A stretch of 45,107 nucleotides of DNA from Myxococcales bacterium (lineage in GTDB: Bacteria > Myxococcota_A > Polyangia > Fen-1088): assembly GCA_003142855.1 (NCBI GenBank), contig PLNW01000100.1, positions 1 to 45,107 on the forward strand, read 5' to 3'. The notes under the pieces were generated by a model. It was given only the letters and a program-made list of their open reading frames with translations, made no database searches and was not told where the DNA came from. The position numbers were made by a program, and so were the translations under genes. Positions 34,259 through 43,289 of the stretch are shown here, piece by piece; within the stretch, counting starts at the first letter, position 1; each line of letters starts with the position of its first letter.

Positions 34259-35007
34259 ATAACCTTGGCCAAGGTCAGCCCGCAGGCCGGCGCGGTCATG
34301 CCGGCCTTGGTACGATCACCGTGAGTCAGCAATTCGTGAATCGTGGCCACGGTCATCTTGCCGTGGCCCACGGCCACCAGGGTGCCGACCAGGATGCGTA
34401 CCATGTTCTTGAGAAAAGCCGTCCCTTCCACCTCGCAGGTGATCAATCCACCGTCGCGGTGCACGTCGAATCGGCGCAGCACCCGCACGGTGGTTCTGCG
34501 TTCGCAGTCGGCAGCGCGGAAAGCGCGGAAGTCGTGCTCGCCGCACAAGAGCGCCGCGGCCTCGCGCATGGCGTGCACGTCGAGCAGGGCGAACACGTGC
34601 CAGCTGTCGCGCGCACGGCGGGGTGACCGCACCGGGTGATTCCAGATTTGGTAGCGGTAGACCTTGCCGCGCGCACCCCAGCGGGCATTGAAGCCTGCGG
34701 GCATGTCGGCCACGTCGAGCACAGCGATGTCTCGGGGAAGGTTGGAATTGAGGCCGCGCATGAATCCCAGTGCGGGGATGCGCGAGGCGACCTCCACGCT
34801 GGCGACCTGGCCGTCGGCATGCACGCCCGCATCAGTACGACCAGCGCCGCGCACGCATACCGGCCCGCCCGTCATGGCGGCAAAGGCTTCTTCCACACAC
34901 TGCTGGACCGTGCGCTGGCCCGTCTGGCGCTGCCAGCCCGCAAAGTCCGTCCCGTCGTATTCGATAATCAGGCGGAGGGTCCGCAGGGGCGGGGCATCGG
35001 CAGTCAC
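34252..35007 (-). CDS. truA: tRNA pseudouridine(38-40) synthase
   Basis: Isomerises uridines 38-40 in the anticodon arm of tRNAs. The 251-residue protein has RLIIEYDGTDFAGWQRQ, the catalytic GAGRTDAGVHADGQVAS with the active Asp, LNSNLPRDIAV, ARWGARGKVYRYQIWN and FLKNMVRILVGTLVAVG, all TruA motifs. It starts at GTG 35007; TAGTAT or TATGAC on the minus strand lies 6-9 bases before it, so it may be leaderless. The surface-protein gene ends 55 bases upstream. Confidence 0.96.
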   Translation of the reverse strand: MTADAPPLRTLRLIIEYDGTDFAGWQRQTGQRTVQQCVEEAFAAMTGGPVCVRGAGRTDAGVHADGQVASVEVASRIPALGFMRGLNSNLPRDIAVLDVADMPAGFNARWGARGKVYRYQIWNHPVRSPRRARDSWHVFALLDVHAMREAAALLCGEHDFRAFRAADCERRTTVRVLRRFDVHRDGGLITCEVEGTAFLKNMVRILVGTLVAVGHGKMTVATIHELLTHGDRTKAGMTAPACGLTLAKVIY

Positions 35008-35062
35008 AATCCGGTCATACTACCTCACTCCGTCCCGAAGCCCCGCAGGGCTCGCCACGCGA

Positions 35063-37081
35063 CTAGAATTCGAACATGAAACCGAGAACCCACCGACTGT
35101 CGCCCAAGTGCAGCTTCTTGCTCATCCCCAATCCCGAGGCGTCCACGTGGTTCCACTCGAAGAACACGTAGCTGTGGTTGACGCCAGTCTCCATGTCCAG
35201 GCCGCGCGCAGCGTCCGGGTCGAGGATGTCGAGCAAGAGAGACATCCCAGCCGCTGCTTGCCAACCAGCGGTACCACCCGAGCCGTGCCCGCCTTTGTAG
35301 TCGGGCACGTTTCCGTTGCCGTTGTTGATTTCCCAGAAGGTGTAGTTCAGGCCTAGCTTGGCGTAGGGCACGAGCGGAACTTTCCAGCGTTCGGCCGCCA
35401 CGTCCCAGCGGTACACCAGAAGAGCGGCAACCGGGATGAGCCGCAACGAGGTCGTGTCGCCCGAGACCAAACAGGCGCCCGTGGTCGAGCTGGGGTCGGT
35501 CTGGCACGTGCCGGTTGTCGGATCGAAGACGAAGGCCTTGGCGCTTTGGCTGTAGTAGCCGACGACCACGCCGACGCCGAGCGAGCCGAAGGCCTGGAAG
35601 AACTGCCAGTCGAACTCCAATTGCGACATCAGGTGTCGCTTGCTGCCAAAGATCGTCTTGTAGGGGGTTGCGGCCGGATTGCCTGAGAATTCGGAATCGA
35701 CGTCGGGAGCGTAGGGGCCGAAGCGCAGTTCGATGGCCCATTCCCTCGGGCTTCGGAAGTCTCCGTGCTGCGCGGTCGAGCTCTCCTCGGTTTGAACATG
35801 ACTCACGTCTTGTGCCTGCGCCGGACCCGCCGCCAGCGTCACCACAAGCCAGGGCAAACCACGAGACAGGGCGCGGCGGCCACGACGGCGGCGACAGAAA
35901 ATGACTAGACCCAACAATCCAGCGCCAGCCAGAAATGAAATGGCTCCGAGCCGCGCACCCCGGCCCGCCAGCGCGCAATAGCCGCCGGGCGACTGGCCGC
36001 CTTCGTCCCGGTACTCTTGATAGAAATTGATGGTTGGCACCGGCCGCTGGACGAAGCCGCTCGCGATGGGACTGGCGTTTCCCGAGGTGTCGACGGATGC
36101 CACGCCTACGGTGTAGGGAATCCCATTCTGCAAGATGCCGATGCGCGCGCTGGACTGCGTGGTTGGCAGGAGGTCCGAGCAGAGCTCGTTGGGGTCGAGG
36201 TTCTGGAAGGACGATGGCGCCGGGATCTCAGCCGCCGTTGTTTTTCCGGCTGCAGTAACAGTTGCGGTGGCCGTGGTCGGCGTGCCGGGCGGACACAGAA
36301 TCTGGCTGGTCTGGTACTGGCTGGTGTAGTAGCTGGGGTCGAAAACTTGCAGCCCGTCTCCGCGCACGCAGAACACCAGGTAGCCCGCCAAATTGGGATA
36401 GGTGGATGTCGATAGCAGTGCCCACGACACCACCAGGGCTTCATCGCCGCCCTCCACCGTGATGCCGTTCGGCGCGGCCGGGGGTGTGCCGACTAGTGGA
36501 ACGGACAGGCTGGGCGCGCTGCCACCGGTCACAGTGGAGTCCGGTCGGGCTGTGCCTGTCGTATCGAGCCAGAGCCAAACCGTCGCGCTGGCTTGGGTCG
36601 GAGTGCAACCTCCGTAAGGAGCAAAGAGCTTGTCCGCGGTGGTCGGCACCTGCCAGGGCCCCTGCGACAACGTTGTTATGCCGTTGATCTCGCCGAGCAT
36701 CTGACTATCGGGGCACTGGGGGCCAGTGTCCGTGCTGTTCACGTTTGCGCAGTCAGTACCCACGTAGAGTCGTGCTTGGGTTCCTAGCTGGGTCAACGTC
36801 GACAGCTTGGACACCGAGGCTGTCGCCATCTGCACGTCGATCTGCACAGGCGTGGCGCACTGGCAGCGCGCATGGTTCAGGTATGTGGCGGCGTCGGTCG
36901 TGGACAGGTCGGAATAGCTAAGGTCTGCATTTTGTTGCTGCAACGTGAGCGTGAAGTCAGTCGTCGTCAGGGCGATGCCGGCCGTTCCACCGGTACCGCC
37001 GGTCTGGGCCAAGCCTGGGCTGGCCCAGACGGCTGCGCTCAAGCCGAGCAGGGCCACAAACAATCGGCGACAGAGAACCAT
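35063..37081 (-). CDS. Fused MYXO-CTERM-like surface protein and outer-membrane beta-barrel (MXAN_2561/MXAN_2562-like)
   Basis: A single 672-residue frame looks like two envelope proteins joined. Part one: signal peptide (MVLCRRLFVALLGLSAAVWA, cut near SPGLAQ), a Thr/Gly-rich secreted region with paired Cys and a fibronectin-III-like stretch (VPLVGTPPAAPNGITV, VVSWALLS), ending with a Cys at about 369, a hydrophobic helix (ISFLAGAGLLGLVIFC) and RRRRGRR, as in MYXO-CTERM sorting tails. Part two (about 425-672): directly after it LPWLVVTLAAGPAQAQ reads like a second signal peptide, followed by a beta-barrel-like region ending in a terminal Phe (VLGFMFEF), typical of outer-membrane insertion. 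The start is ATG 37081, 57 bases inside the longest frame, because the signal peptide begins there. The family assignment is from memory of myxobacterial neighbours and is moderate. Confidence 0.7.
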   Translation of the reverse strand: MVLCRRLFVALLGLSAAVWASPGLAQTGGTGGTAGIALTTTDFTLTLQQQNADLSYSDLSTTDAATYLNHARCQCATPVQIDVQMATASVSKLSTLTQLGTQARLYVGTDCANVNSTDTGPQCPDSQMLGEINGITTLSQGPWQVPTTADKLFAPYGGCTPTQASATVWLWLDTTGTARPDSTVTGGSAPSLSVPLVGTPPAAPNGITVEGGDEALVVSWALLSTSTYPNLAGYLVFCVRGDGLQVFDPSYYTSQYQTSQILCPPGTPTTATATVTAAGKTTAAEIPAPSSFQNLDPNELCSDLLPTTQSSARIGILQNGIPYTVGVASVDTSGNASPIASGFVQRPVPTINFYQEYRDEGGQSPGGYCALAGRGARLGAISFLAGAGLLGLVIFCRRRRGRRALSRGLPWLVVTLAAGPAQAQDVSHVQTEESSTAQHGDFRSPREWAIELRFGPYAPDVDSEFSGNPAATPYKTIFGSKRHLMSQLEFDWQFFQAFGSLGVGVVVGYYSQSAKAFVFDPTTGTCQTDPSSTTGACLVSGDTTSLRLIPVAALLVYRWDVAAERWKVPLVPYAKLGLNYTFWEINNGNGNVPDYKGGHGSGGTAGWQAAAGMSLLLDILDPDAARGLDMETGVNHSYVFFEWNHVDASGLGMSKKLHLGDSRWVLGFMFEF

Positions 37082-37306
37082 GGGTAGCTCTGCTTTCTGC
37101 AACGGTCGTGCCGTCCAGTCCAGGCCGAAGTACGGCACGGCCGCAGGGTCGGGCGAGGTCCGGCAGCCCGGCCTGGCCTTCGGGCTGATCCACTGGCGCT
37201 TTTGAGCTCGTTGTCACGCCAATTTGGCAAGACATCTGCTGGCTACGGTTCGTGTCGAAATGGGACCGCGGCGTCGAGAGGAACACGACCGTGACCGCGA
37301 GTAACA

Positions 37307-39574
37307 CTATGTGTCTCGGGCGATGGACGCGGCTTCGGCGCGCATCTGCGAGACGATCTCGGGAGGAACCTCGATGTCGCCGTAGCGGGCTTCCGCGTAG
37401 CAGTCCGTCAGGTGGGCCAAGGCGTCGGCGGCCACCACGCCTTGCTGGCGCACGCGAGCGAGATACTCGTGGGGCGTCTCTTCTGGGCGTCGGGCGAGGC
37501 CTCGCGCTGCCAAGCGGTCCAGGGTCTTCTGGTAGACGCGAAAGATGGGCGCCTCGCCGTGCCGCCGGCGCTGCGGCCCATTCGTTGCCGCCCGGCGCCG
37601 CGGCAGCTTGCGCAGAGCGAACGCGACCACCAGCGCCACCGGGATCGCGGCCACCGCCAGCACCTGCGATCGGCTGAGGCGATGGTGCTGGCCACGCGGG
37701 AAGAAGCCGGGCTGCATCCAGCCGAACTCTCGGTTGAGCTTGCGGGCCAGGAAGAGTTGCTGACTGGCACTGTATTCGATGACCCAGCTGCTCCAGAACA
37801 TCTCCACGGCGTCCATGATTTGGCGAAAGCGGGTCATGTGCGCAGCCCGACCGGCAGCCGGCGTGGCGTCGACACGGACCCAGCCGTTGCTGCCCAGGTA
37901 GGCCTCGACCCAGGAATGGGCGCGATTGTCTCGCACGGTAATGGCCTGGCGCAGGCTGTTCCATTCGCCACCCAGAAACCCATTCACGTAGCGCGTGGGC
38001 ACGCCACCCAAGCGCAGCAGAATGGCGGCGGCCGAGGCGAAGTACTCGCAGTGACCGGCCGACTGGTGAAACAAGAAATCTTCCAGTGGGTCGGGGACGC
38101 TGGCGTCGCGCTTGAGGTCGGTGGTGTAGGTGTGTGTGGCCTGCAGCCATTTGGCCACAGCATCGACCTTGGCCGCGGCGTCGGACTTGTCACGTGTCAG
38201 ACGCAGGGCCAGCTCCCGCACCCGAGGTGAAAGTGATCGAGCGGCGCGCAAGTACGGCGCCAACGCACCGGGGGCGAGTTGGCTTTCGGGTACGCCCGCG
38301 CCGGGCCGCCCTGCCAGCAGCCGTGAGTAGGCGCGGTAGCGGGCTCCGGCGAATTCCGGCATGGCGGAGCGGCGATCGGCATAGTTGAAAGGACTGACTC
38401 GGAACATGCGCAGGCCCAGCTCGTCCGACCAACGGGCTTCCACGTCGACGGAGGTGAAGGCACCGGGTGGCGGGGGCGGCATCTCCACCGCGGTCGGCTG
38501 GTCGAGGGCAAAAGCCACTGCGTGGACCAGCGCGACCACCTCGATGTCTTGTTCCACGGCTCCGCTGACGGCCGCCGTGCGTCCCGGTGGCGGGCCGGGT
38601 GCTTGGGGGCTGGCCAGAACGTAGGTCCGCGCGTCGCTGCTGGGTGAATGGGAGAGCGAGAGGCGGGTGCGGGTGCGCTCGTCTCGCGAGCGGAGCCACT
38701 CGCCGTTTTCATAGGTGTCGTAGACGGTTCCCCGCCAGTAGAGCGAGGCGATTTCGCTCTCGCGCGCCTCATCGTTGCGCACAGCCGTGATGCGCGGAAC
38801 CTGAGCGCGCAGCACCACGGTCTGGTTGTCGAGCGACAGCACGCCGTGCATGCCCAGCTTGACCTCGTCGGAAAATCCGGCCACGCCCGTCTGGCGGCGC
38901 ACGCCGCCCAAGAAGAATCCCACCCCGACACGCGGCACGCTGACGAAAACCAGAGCCGCGCCGCCGAACACCAGCACGGCCACCAGCCCGGTGGTCAGGA
39001 AGAAAGGCCAACCCACCACGCGGCGGGAGTTGAGCACACGTGTGACCGTCACCCGTGCTCCTGCGTCGTCGCCGGTATGTCGGACCAGGTAGTTCTCCTC
39101 GATCTCGCGTCGCAGGTGGAAGAGGATCAAGGTCCACGTGGCCAAAAGGACGTAGACAAAGAAGCCGACGATGAAGACAGCGCTGGTGGCTTGCCAGGCG
39201 GCCGCTAGCATCACCAGAAACGACAGAATGTAGACTTGCAGGTAGTCGCGGTTGTTGCGTCGCTGGCACAGTTTGTAGCCGAGCAGGAAAAGCACGAAGT
39301 CGAGAAAGGGCGAGAGGTCGACTTCGGGGAAACTGCGCGCCACCTGCAACACCGCCAGGGCGAACAGCGCCACGGTGGCCACGTTGAACAGCGGCACGGC
39401 CCGATCGAACAGAGTGCCCAGACGTGTGTCGGGCTCGAGAAACCAGGACAAGACCGCGGCCACCACCAGTACAGCCAGACTGAGCCACGACGCAGACTCC
39501 GAGGTCGCGAGGGAGGCGAGCGCCGTGGCCACCAGCAGGTAGGACGTGAGCTTGTGAACCAGGCGGAACTTCAC
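37307..39574 (-). CDS. Transglutaminase-like membrane protein (TgpA/DUF3488 type)
   Basis: The 755-residue protein has about six N-terminal membrane segments (to roughly residue 220), a large periplasmic part, and a transglutaminase-like catalytic core. The triad is visible: Cys in AGHCEYFASAAAILLRLGG, His in NRAHSWVEAYL and Asp in WVRVDATPAAG. One more membrane helix (VLAVAAIPVALVVAFALRKL) and a cytoplasmic tail with a helical DUF4129-like end (RGLARRPEETPHEYLARV) follow. This is the TgpA layout. It overlaps the DUF58 gene by 4 bases (ATGA), so translation is coupled, and belongs with DUF58 and MoxR. The substrate is unknown; a cell-envelope protein or peptide is usual for the family. Confidence 0.9.
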   Translation of the reverse strand: MKFRLVHKLTSYLLVATALASLATSESASWLSLAVLVVAAVLSWFLEPDTRLGTLFDRAVPLFNVATVALFALAVLQVARSFPEVDLSPFLDFVLFLLGYKLCQRRNNRDYLQVYILSFLVMLAAAWQATSAVFIVGFFVYVLLATWTLILFHLRREIEENYLVRHTGDDAGARVTVTRVLNSRRVVGWPFFLTTGLVAVLVFGGAALVFVSVPRVGVGFFLGGVRRQTGVAGFSDEVKLGMHGVLSLDNQTVVLRAQVPRITAVRNDEARESEIASLYWRGTVYDTYENGEWLRSRDERTRTRLSLSHSPSSDARTYVLASPQAPGPPPGRTAAVSGAVEQDIEVVALVHAVAFALDQPTAVEMPPPPPGAFTSVDVEARWSDELGLRMFRVSPFNYADRRSAMPEFAGARYRAYSRLLAGRPGAGVPESQLAPGALAPYLRAARSLSPRVRELALRLTRDKSDAAAKVDAVAKWLQATHTYTTDLKRDASVPDPLEDFLFHQSAGHCEYFASAAAILLRLGGVPTRYVNGFLGGEWNSLRQAITVRDNRAHSWVEAYLGSNGWVRVDATPAAGRAAHMTRFRQIMDAVEMFWSSWVIEYSASQQLFLARKLNREFGWMQPGFFPRGQHHRLSRSQVLAVAAIPVALVVAFALRKLPRRRAATNGPQRRRHGEAPIFRVYQKTLDRLAARGLARRPEETPHEYLARVRQQGVVAADALAHLTDCYAEARYGDIEVPPEIVSQMRAEAASIARDT

Positions 39575-40668
39575 GACGGCCTCTTGGCGGTGGCTCGGGC
39601 GGCTTCCAGCCGCGGTGCTTGCCGGCCTTGCCGCACGTGCAGGACAGCCACGCCCCGCAGGGCCGCGGGCAGCACGGTGTTCCCTGCTCCGGTTTCGACG
39701 GCAGGCTGCATCTGGACCAGCGCCAGGTGCTTCAGAATGCGGGACGCCTGGAGGTTTCCTGCGCCTGGGGCGAGCAAAGTCCCGCTGCTGACCAGGCCAA
39801 CCTGAAAGCCCTGCCGAAGCAGAAGCAATGCCGCGGATGCAGCCAGCGAGACGGCGGCCTCAAAGGGCGCTGAGGGATCTCGCCCCGGCGGGGGTTCTTT
39901 CGCTTGGGTATCGTCGAGAGCCAGCACCACCGTTCGTCCTGTGTTGCCTTCGAACTGGCGCACGAAGCGCCGTCCCCGCCGGGCCGAGGTGCGCCAATGG
40001 ATGTCCCGCGGATCGTCGCCGGGCCGGAACTCGCGCAGGCTTTCGAATTCGCCGCGACGGGTGCGGGCGGTCGATTGTCGGTCGTTCAGTTCGGCGAGAC
40101 CCGAAGACAACACAACCTCGCTTACCGGCAACAAAGCCGGGTAGACCAACAGCTCGGCCGGAGCGTCCAGATCCATCGACCGGCGCAGCAGCCCGAAGGG
40201 AAAGCGCGTGGAGACACGTAGACCCGAGAGATGGTGAACTCCGCGGCGGGGCAGGGAGCGGCGGTAGGCCGTCTCCTGCTCGCGACCGGCCGGGACCTTC
40301 AGGTAGAAGCAGCGCCGATCCACGGGCGTGCGCGCCACCATGTCCTCGACTTCCAGGGAAAAGGCGGGGACGCGTTTCTTGGCGTTGCGAACCGCGATGC
40401 CCACCAGAAAGGGTGTTCCGGCGTGGATGGCGGCGGGCAGACGCCGGGTCACGACCAGACGGCGCAAGCACGCCTCGGAGAGCACGCCGTTGGCCAGGAG
40501 CAGACACAGCAACATGCCGAAGATCAGGAAGAGCAGGTTGATGCCGCCGTTGACCGCCGCGAAGCCGAGGACGAGCGTGGCGCCGATGAACCACTTGCCT
40601 TCGCGTGTGAGGCGGAAACGCCGAGGCGGCCGAAGCCAGCGCTTCAGGCGGGAGATCAGGTGGGTCAA
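39571..40668 (-). CDS. DUF58-domain protein
   Basis: DUF58 proteins carry a von-Willebrand-like fold and accompany MoxR ATPases. The 365-residue product has two N-terminal membrane segments (GATLVLGFAAVNGGINLLFL and LIFGMLLCLLLANGVLS) and the DUF58 core EFESLREFRPGDDPRDIHW, followed by RTSARRGRRFVRQFEG. I chose TTG 40668, which has GAGG seven bases upstream and begins LTHLISRLKRWLRPPRRF. The longer open frame to 40827 runs into the MITE-like element and is not native sequence. It is coupled to the downstream transglutaminase gene. Confidence 0.88.
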   Translation of the reverse strand: MTHLISRLKRWLRPPRRFRLTREGKWFIGATLVLGFAAVNGGINLLFLIFGMLLCLLLANGVLSEACLRRLVVTRRLPAAIHAGTPFLVGIAVRNAKKRVPAFSLEVEDMVARTPVDRRCFYLKVPAGREQETAYRRSLPRRGVHHLSGLRVSTRFPFGLLRRSMDLDAPAELLVYPALLPVSEVVLSSGLAELNDRQSTARTRRGEFESLREFRPGDDPRDIHWRTSARRGRRFVRQFEGNTGRTVVLALDDTQAKEPPPGRDPSAPFEAAVSLAASAALLLLRQGFQVGLVSSGTLLAPGAGNLQASRILKHLALVQMQPAVETGAGNTVLPAALRGVAVLHVRQGRQAPRLEAARATAKRPS

Positions 40669-40712
40669 GGCTTGCCTCGGGGGAAAGGCCGGGAACTGGG
40701 GGCCGGTACAGG

Positions 40713-40911
40713 CATAGGCGTTAAGCGGATCAACGGCGGAATGAAATGGCCATTCGTGATTCGAGGACACACTTCCTGTGAGCCGGACGCGGAAGTCACC
40801 CAGGTGCTGTGACCGCGCCCGCAGCACGCTTCGACGTGCAATGCAGTACCCTCACCCCGGCCCTCTCCCGGAGGGAGAGGGTGGTCTACCTGCGGCCGCT
40901 TAGCGCCTATG
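40713..40911. mobile_element. MITE-like element, copy 2 (199 bp)
   Basis: Same ends and orientation as copy 1: CATAGGCGTTAAGCGG (40713-40728) and CCGCTTAGCGCCTATG (40896-40911), one mismatch between arms. A perfect 11-bp direct repeat, GCCGGTACAGG, flanks it (40702-40712 and 40912-40922). It keeps one CCCTCTCCC/GGGAGAGGG hairpin with CCCTCACCCC beside it, but lacks the second hairpin arm and about 70 bases around it present in copy 1. It sits between moxR and the DUF58 gene. The rest of this gap (40923-41194) is GC-rich with a short tandem stretch (GTGAGCGTGAGC, GGTAGCGGTAGCG at 40939-40962) and no supported gene. Confidence 0.85.
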
Positions 40912-41194
40912 GCCGGTACAGGTCGGCTGGAGTGGGCGTGAGCGTGAGCGGTAGCGGTAGCGACCAGCGGTGAACGGGCGGCGTGGGCGAATGGCGTGAG
41001 GGTGAGCGGCCCGCGGCACGCTCTCCGTCTCCCCGCGAGACGCACGCGAACTCGCTCACGCCCTCGTTCACGCGACCCGCGGTCCACGATCCGCGCTCCG
41101 GCCTTCCGGGCCGGCCTCGAAGCTCCCGACAGGCCGTCGCTGGCGCCGAGGTCGAGAGGAGGGCTGCCCGGCCCTTCGTCCACGAACATCCCGA

Positions 41195-42172
41195 TCACCC
41201 CGGGATAGGCAACCGATAGAGGACGTCCATCACGACGCGTTCCGCTTCCTCGCGCACGCGCCCGGTGGAGTCGAGCTGATTGGCCAGGACCAGTCGGTGC
41301 GCCAGAGCGGGCAAGGCGAGTTGCTTGAGGTCGTCGGGCAGCACGTAGTCGCGGCCGGAAACCAGCGCCGAGGCGCGCGCCACGTTCCGCCAGGCCAGCT
41401 CAGCGCGCGGGGACAGGCCCAGCGCCAGAAACGGCGAGCGGCGTGTTTCGCGTGCGACGTCCACGATGTAGCCGGCCAGCTCGGGTGAGAGGCGCACGCG
41501 CGCAGCGGCCTCCTGCAGGAAGATGACTTCGGAGAGCGAGAGGGCCGGCTGCAGTTTGGCCAAGGCTTCGTCGGTCACGGCCGGCGCTTCCAGGATCAGA
41601 CCCTTCTCGTCCTCGGCCGACGGGTAGTCGATGCGAATGCGAAGGGTGAAACGGTCCATCTGCGATTCGGGCAGGGGATAGGTTCCGTAGTGCTCTTCCG
41701 AGTTCTGGGTGGCGACGACCATGAAGGGCGGTTCCAACCGATAGGTGTGCCCGTCCAGTGAAACCTGACCGTCGTTCATGGCTTCCAACAGCGCGCTCTG
41801 CGTGCGCGGGGTCGTGCGGTTGATCTCGTCGGCCAGCACCACATTGGCGAACAAGGGCCCTTGGCGAAAAACAAACTGGCCCGAGGCGGTGTCGAGCACC
41901 GACACGCCGAGGATGTCCGAGGGGAGAAGATCGCTGGTGAACTGGATGCGATGAAAGGTGCCGCCCATAGAGAGGGCCAAGGCGCGGGCCAAGGTCGTCT
42001 TGCCCACGCCAGGCACGTCCTCGATGAGCAGATGTCCACGGGCAAGTAGGGCCAGAACCGCGTTGCGGATAGCCGCGGGCTTACCGCGGATGACCTGGGC
42101 GATGTTTCGCTCAAGTCGCTGTACGAGTTCGGCCGCGGGGCGCTCACGTTCGGCCGGCATAAGTCGCGTCAT
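41195..42172 (-). CDS. moxR: MoxR-family AAA+ ATPase
   Basis: MoxR ATPases act as chaperones for partner vWA/DUF58 proteins. The 325-residue protein shows Walker A IEDVPGVGKTTLARALA, Walker B VVLADEINRTTPRTQSALLEAM, sensor MVVATQNSEEHYGTYPLPES and the C-terminal lid with AELAWRNVARASALVSGRDYVLPDDL. ATG 42172 is preferred over ATG 42181 because TATCAT, 5 of 6 to a -10 box, ends 7 bases before it and overlaps the upstream ATG. It is followed by DUF58 and transglutaminase genes, though the MITE-like element now lies between. Confidence 0.92.
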   Translation of the reverse strand: MTRLMPAERERPAAELVQRLERNIAQVIRGKPAAIRNAVLALLARGHLLIEDVPGVGKTTLARALALSMGGTFHRIQFTSDLLPSDILGVSVLDTASGQFVFRQGPLFANVVLADEINRTTPRTQSALLEAMNDGQVSLDGHTYRLEPPFMVVATQNSEEHYGTYPLPESQMDRFTLRIRIDYPSAEDEKGLILEAPAVTDEALAKLQPALSLSEVIFLQEAAARVRLSPELAGYIVDVARETRRSPFLALGLSPRAELAWRNVARASALVSGRDYVLPDDLKQLALPALAHRLVLANQLDSTGRVREEAERVVMDVLYRLPIPG

Positions 42173-42237
42173 CGCCCCCATGATACCTCAGCACGGGCCG
42201 CTCCGCTTACGACGCGCGCGCTTCGCGCGTGCTTTCG

Positions 42238-42313
42238 CCGGATCCGGTTCCGGATCCGAGGCCGGTCGCCGGATCCGGTCGCCGGCACCGGCCACCGGCA
42301 CCGGCCACCGGTG
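42238..42313. repeat. CCGG-rich repeat beside the etfA stop, copy 2
   Basis: Units CCGGATCCGGTTCCGG, CCGGTCGCCGGATCCGG and CACCGGCCACCGG run right up to the etfA stop codon. The composition and several blocks match 9101-9190. In both places the repeat touches the 3' end of a gene, which suggests a role in mRNA ends. Confidence 0.55.
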
Positions 42314-42314
42314 C

Positions 42315-43289
42315 CTAACCTGCAGCCTTGACGGCCTTGATCTGGGCAATCAGCGGGGGAACCGTGGACTCCCAGGTTGCGCACAGGCCGTAGTCGGCCA
42401 CCTGGAAGATGGGCGCCTCCGGATCCCTGTTGATAGCCACGATCACCTTGCTGCTCTTCATCCCGGCCAGGTGCTGGATGGCACCTGAAATTCCCACCGC
42501 GAAGTAGAGCTCCGGGGCGACCACCCTGCCGGTCTGGCCCACTTGCAGATCATTGGGCACCATACCCGCATCGCAGGCCGCGCGGCTGGCGCCCAGGGCC
42601 CCGCCCAGAAGGTCGGTTAGCTCCTCCAGGACCTTGAAGTTCGCGGCGTCTTTCAGCCCGCGGCCACCGGACACGACCACCTTGGCCTCGGTGAGATCCG
42701 GGCGCGCGCTCTTGCTGGCGCGCAGAGCCACCAGCTCGGAGCCGAGCGCATCGATGGTGCCCGGATCGAGGGCCTCGACGGTGCCTGCGCTGGCGGCCGG
42801 AGCGGCAGGCGGAAACTCGGTCTGGCGCACGGTCGCCACCACCACCGGGGTCGTGACCTCCACATCGGTGAGAGCGTTGCCCGCGTAGGTCGGCCGGCGG
42901 AAGGTCTTGGCGCCGCTCACGGCCACGATTTCGCTGGCCATGCCCGCGCCCATGAGGCCTGCGGCCCGCGGCAAGATGTCCTTGCCCGTGGAGGTAGCCG
43001 AAGCCACCAGCGCCGCGGCGTCGATCTTCTTGATCGCCGCCACCAGCACCGGCGCCCAGGTTTCGGCCAGCGCCGCAGCCAGGGCCGCGTGGTCGCAGCA
43101 GAGAACCTTGTCCACATAGCGGGCGGCATCCTGGGCAGCGGCGGCAATTCCGGAGCCGATCACGACGCCGACCACCGGCCCGCCGGTGGATTGGGCCAGC
43201 TTGCGAGCCGCGGAAATCGCCGGCAACGACGCCGAGCGCAGGTTTGTAGTCGTGGTCTCCAGGAGAACAAGTGTCGCAGTGCCAGGCAT
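42315..43289 (-). CDS. etfA: Electron transfer flavoprotein, alpha subunit
   Basis: FAD-binding subunit of the heterodimer that carries electrons from acyl-CoA and other dehydrogenases to the quinone pool. The 324-residue protein has the N-terminal ETF domain and the C-terminal FAD signature region: [20 protein letters not shown], then [20 protein letters not shown], then [18 protein letters not shown] and [13 protein letters not shown]. The ATG shares one base with the etfB TGA, so the pair is translationally coupled. Confidence 0.96.
   Translation of the reverse strand: MPGTATLVLLETTTTNLRSASLPAISAARKLAQSTGGPVVGVVIGSGIAAAAQDAARYVDKVLCCDHAALAAALAETWAPVLVAAIKKIDAAALVASATSTGKDILPRAAGLMGAGMASEIVAVSGAKTFRRPTYAGNALTDVEVTTPVVVATVRQTEFPPAAPAASAGTVEALDPGTIDALGSELVALRASKSARPDLTEAKVVVSGGRGLKDAANFKVLEELTDLLGGALGASRAACDAGMVPNDLQVGQTGRVVAPELYFAVGISGAIQHLAGMKSSKVIVAINRDPEAPIFQVADYGLCATWESTVPPLIAQIKAVKAAG

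Noticed and set aside
37218..37228. GCCAATTTGGC palindrome upstream of the fused surface-protein gene
   Set aside because: It is short, and one such 11-base palindrome is expected by chance in a window this size; no second site supports an operator.
40669..40827. N-terminal extension of the DUF58 protein
   Set aside because: It reads into the MITE-like element; TTG 40668 has a ribosome site and suits the family.
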